From NCBI RefSeq assembly GCF_000331305.1, contig NZ_KB217478.1, positions 6,373,646 through 6,437,645 of the forward strand: a stretch of 64,000 nt of DNA, in the 5' to 3' direction. The notes under the pieces are model-generated. The model was not told the DNA's origin. It worked only from the letters and a program-made list of their open reading frames with translations, and did not search any database. Positions 63,671 through 64,000 of this stretch are shown in pieces. Origin of the DNA: Calothrix sp. PCC 7103 (GTDB lineage Bacteria > Cyanobacteriota > Cyanobacteriia > Cyanobacteriales > Nostocaceae). Both the position numbers and the translations under genes were made by a program. The first letter of the stretch is position 1. Each line of letters opens with the position of its first letter.

Positions 63671-64000
63671 ATGCAAGCAGTACTTAGTAATCGCAAATTG
63701 TCCGTCATTCGTCCTCAAGGTAGCTTGAACGCAGCTAACGCTCTAGAGTTTGAACGCGATTTAACAGCAGCTTTGAGACAAGACGAATATGGCGCCATGC
63801 TGGTTAACCTAGCATCAGTAGAGTCGATGGATAGCGCAGGGTTGATGGCTTTAGTTTCTGCCCTCAAGGTTGCTCAAGCTACCAATAAGCGATTCAGCAT
63901 TTGCGCTTGTTCTCCCGCATTACGTATTATTTTTGAATTAACTCAGCTTGATGGTGTATTTGAAATATTGGCAGACGAAACTGCATTGACAAGCGTGTAA
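63671..64000 (+). CDS. STAS-domain anti-sigma factor antagonist
   Basis: 109 residues, complete with TAA at 63998-64000. It is one STAS domain: VIRPQGSLNAANALEFERDL, YGAMLVNLASVESMDSAGLM and ALVSALKVAQATNKRFSI, with the phospho-acceptor Ser in the DSAG motif. SpoIIAA-like proteins are toggled by an anti-sigma kinase and a PP2C phosphatase; none is in the window. Similar single STAS proteins act in cyanobacterial gliding and hormogonium control (HmpF/HmpU types), but that is inference. Confidence 0.92.
   Translation: MQAVLSNRKLSVIRPQGSLNAANALEFERDLTAALRQDEYGAMLVNLASVESMDSAGLMALVSALKVAQATNKRFSICACSPALRIIFELTQLDGVFEILADETALTSV

Overview
This window is cyanobacterial chromosome. It carries photosystem II psbD/psbC (D2, CP43), the photosystem I assembly factor ycf4, magnesium chelatase chlD, proton-extrusion pxcA, ClpS, an operon-paired BolA and monothiol glutaredoxin, SpkB-type Ser/Thr kinases and many DUF families typical of cyanobacteria. 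The low GC, the many dispersed intergenic repeats, and the WG-repeat, pentapeptide, Uma2 and PEP-CTERM proteins suggest a large-genome filamentous type (Nostocales-like). That rank is inference. The usual cyanobacterial palindrome HIP1 (GCGATCGC) was not seen; instead GGCGCC occurs about a hundred times by eye.

Layout. 1-9.7 kb: an edge-truncated phosphotransferase, a TMEM14 protein, then a nucleotide-processing-looking cluster (DUF815 ATPase, membrane coiled-coil protein with a TerB_C-like end, DUF2791/BrxD-family ATPase, UvrD-like helicase) interrupted by pxcA on the opposite strand. 10-19.5 kb: accessory zone with two Uma2 proteins, an intact VapBC pair, an M64 PEP-CTERM peptidase, two transporters, RNase III, a NYN protein and several decayed genes (SnoaL-like, VapBC, a helicase fragment). 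19.5-26.6 kb: PLD-SNF2 helicase, chlD, dusA and an HTH regulator. 26.9-27.8 kb: a protein built on a 57-bp hairpin tandem array. 28-37.7 kb: signalling region with a rhomboid lacking its catalytic serine, three Hanks-type kinases, an FHA protein, MarR, and a nonsense-interrupted EVE-domain gene. 38-45 kb: psbDC, ycf4, cyclophilin lipoprotein, ketosynthase, tadA, plsC. 45-55 kb: subtilisin-like protease, BolA/Grx, response regulator, ABC ATPase, L,D-transpeptidase, SH3 pair, DUF4079, DUF1830. 55.7-64 kb: radical SAM protein, a MazF remnant, DICT/HD-GYP-like plus pentapeptide operon, WG-repeat protein, clpS/CPBP and a STAS protein.

The main unexpected theme is repeat-driven remodelling. A 28-bp palindrome lies in-frame inside a helicase gene and at the start of dusA; a nested palindrome lies in-frame inside chlD; a 31-bp repeat sits at the broken ends of two gene remnants; a heptamer array runs into a ketosynthase start codon; and a higher-order hairpin array forms most of one ORF. 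I found no rRNA, tRNA, CRISPR array, prophage or intact insertion sequence. Start codons were often moved downstream of the longest ORF, with the reason given in each entry.
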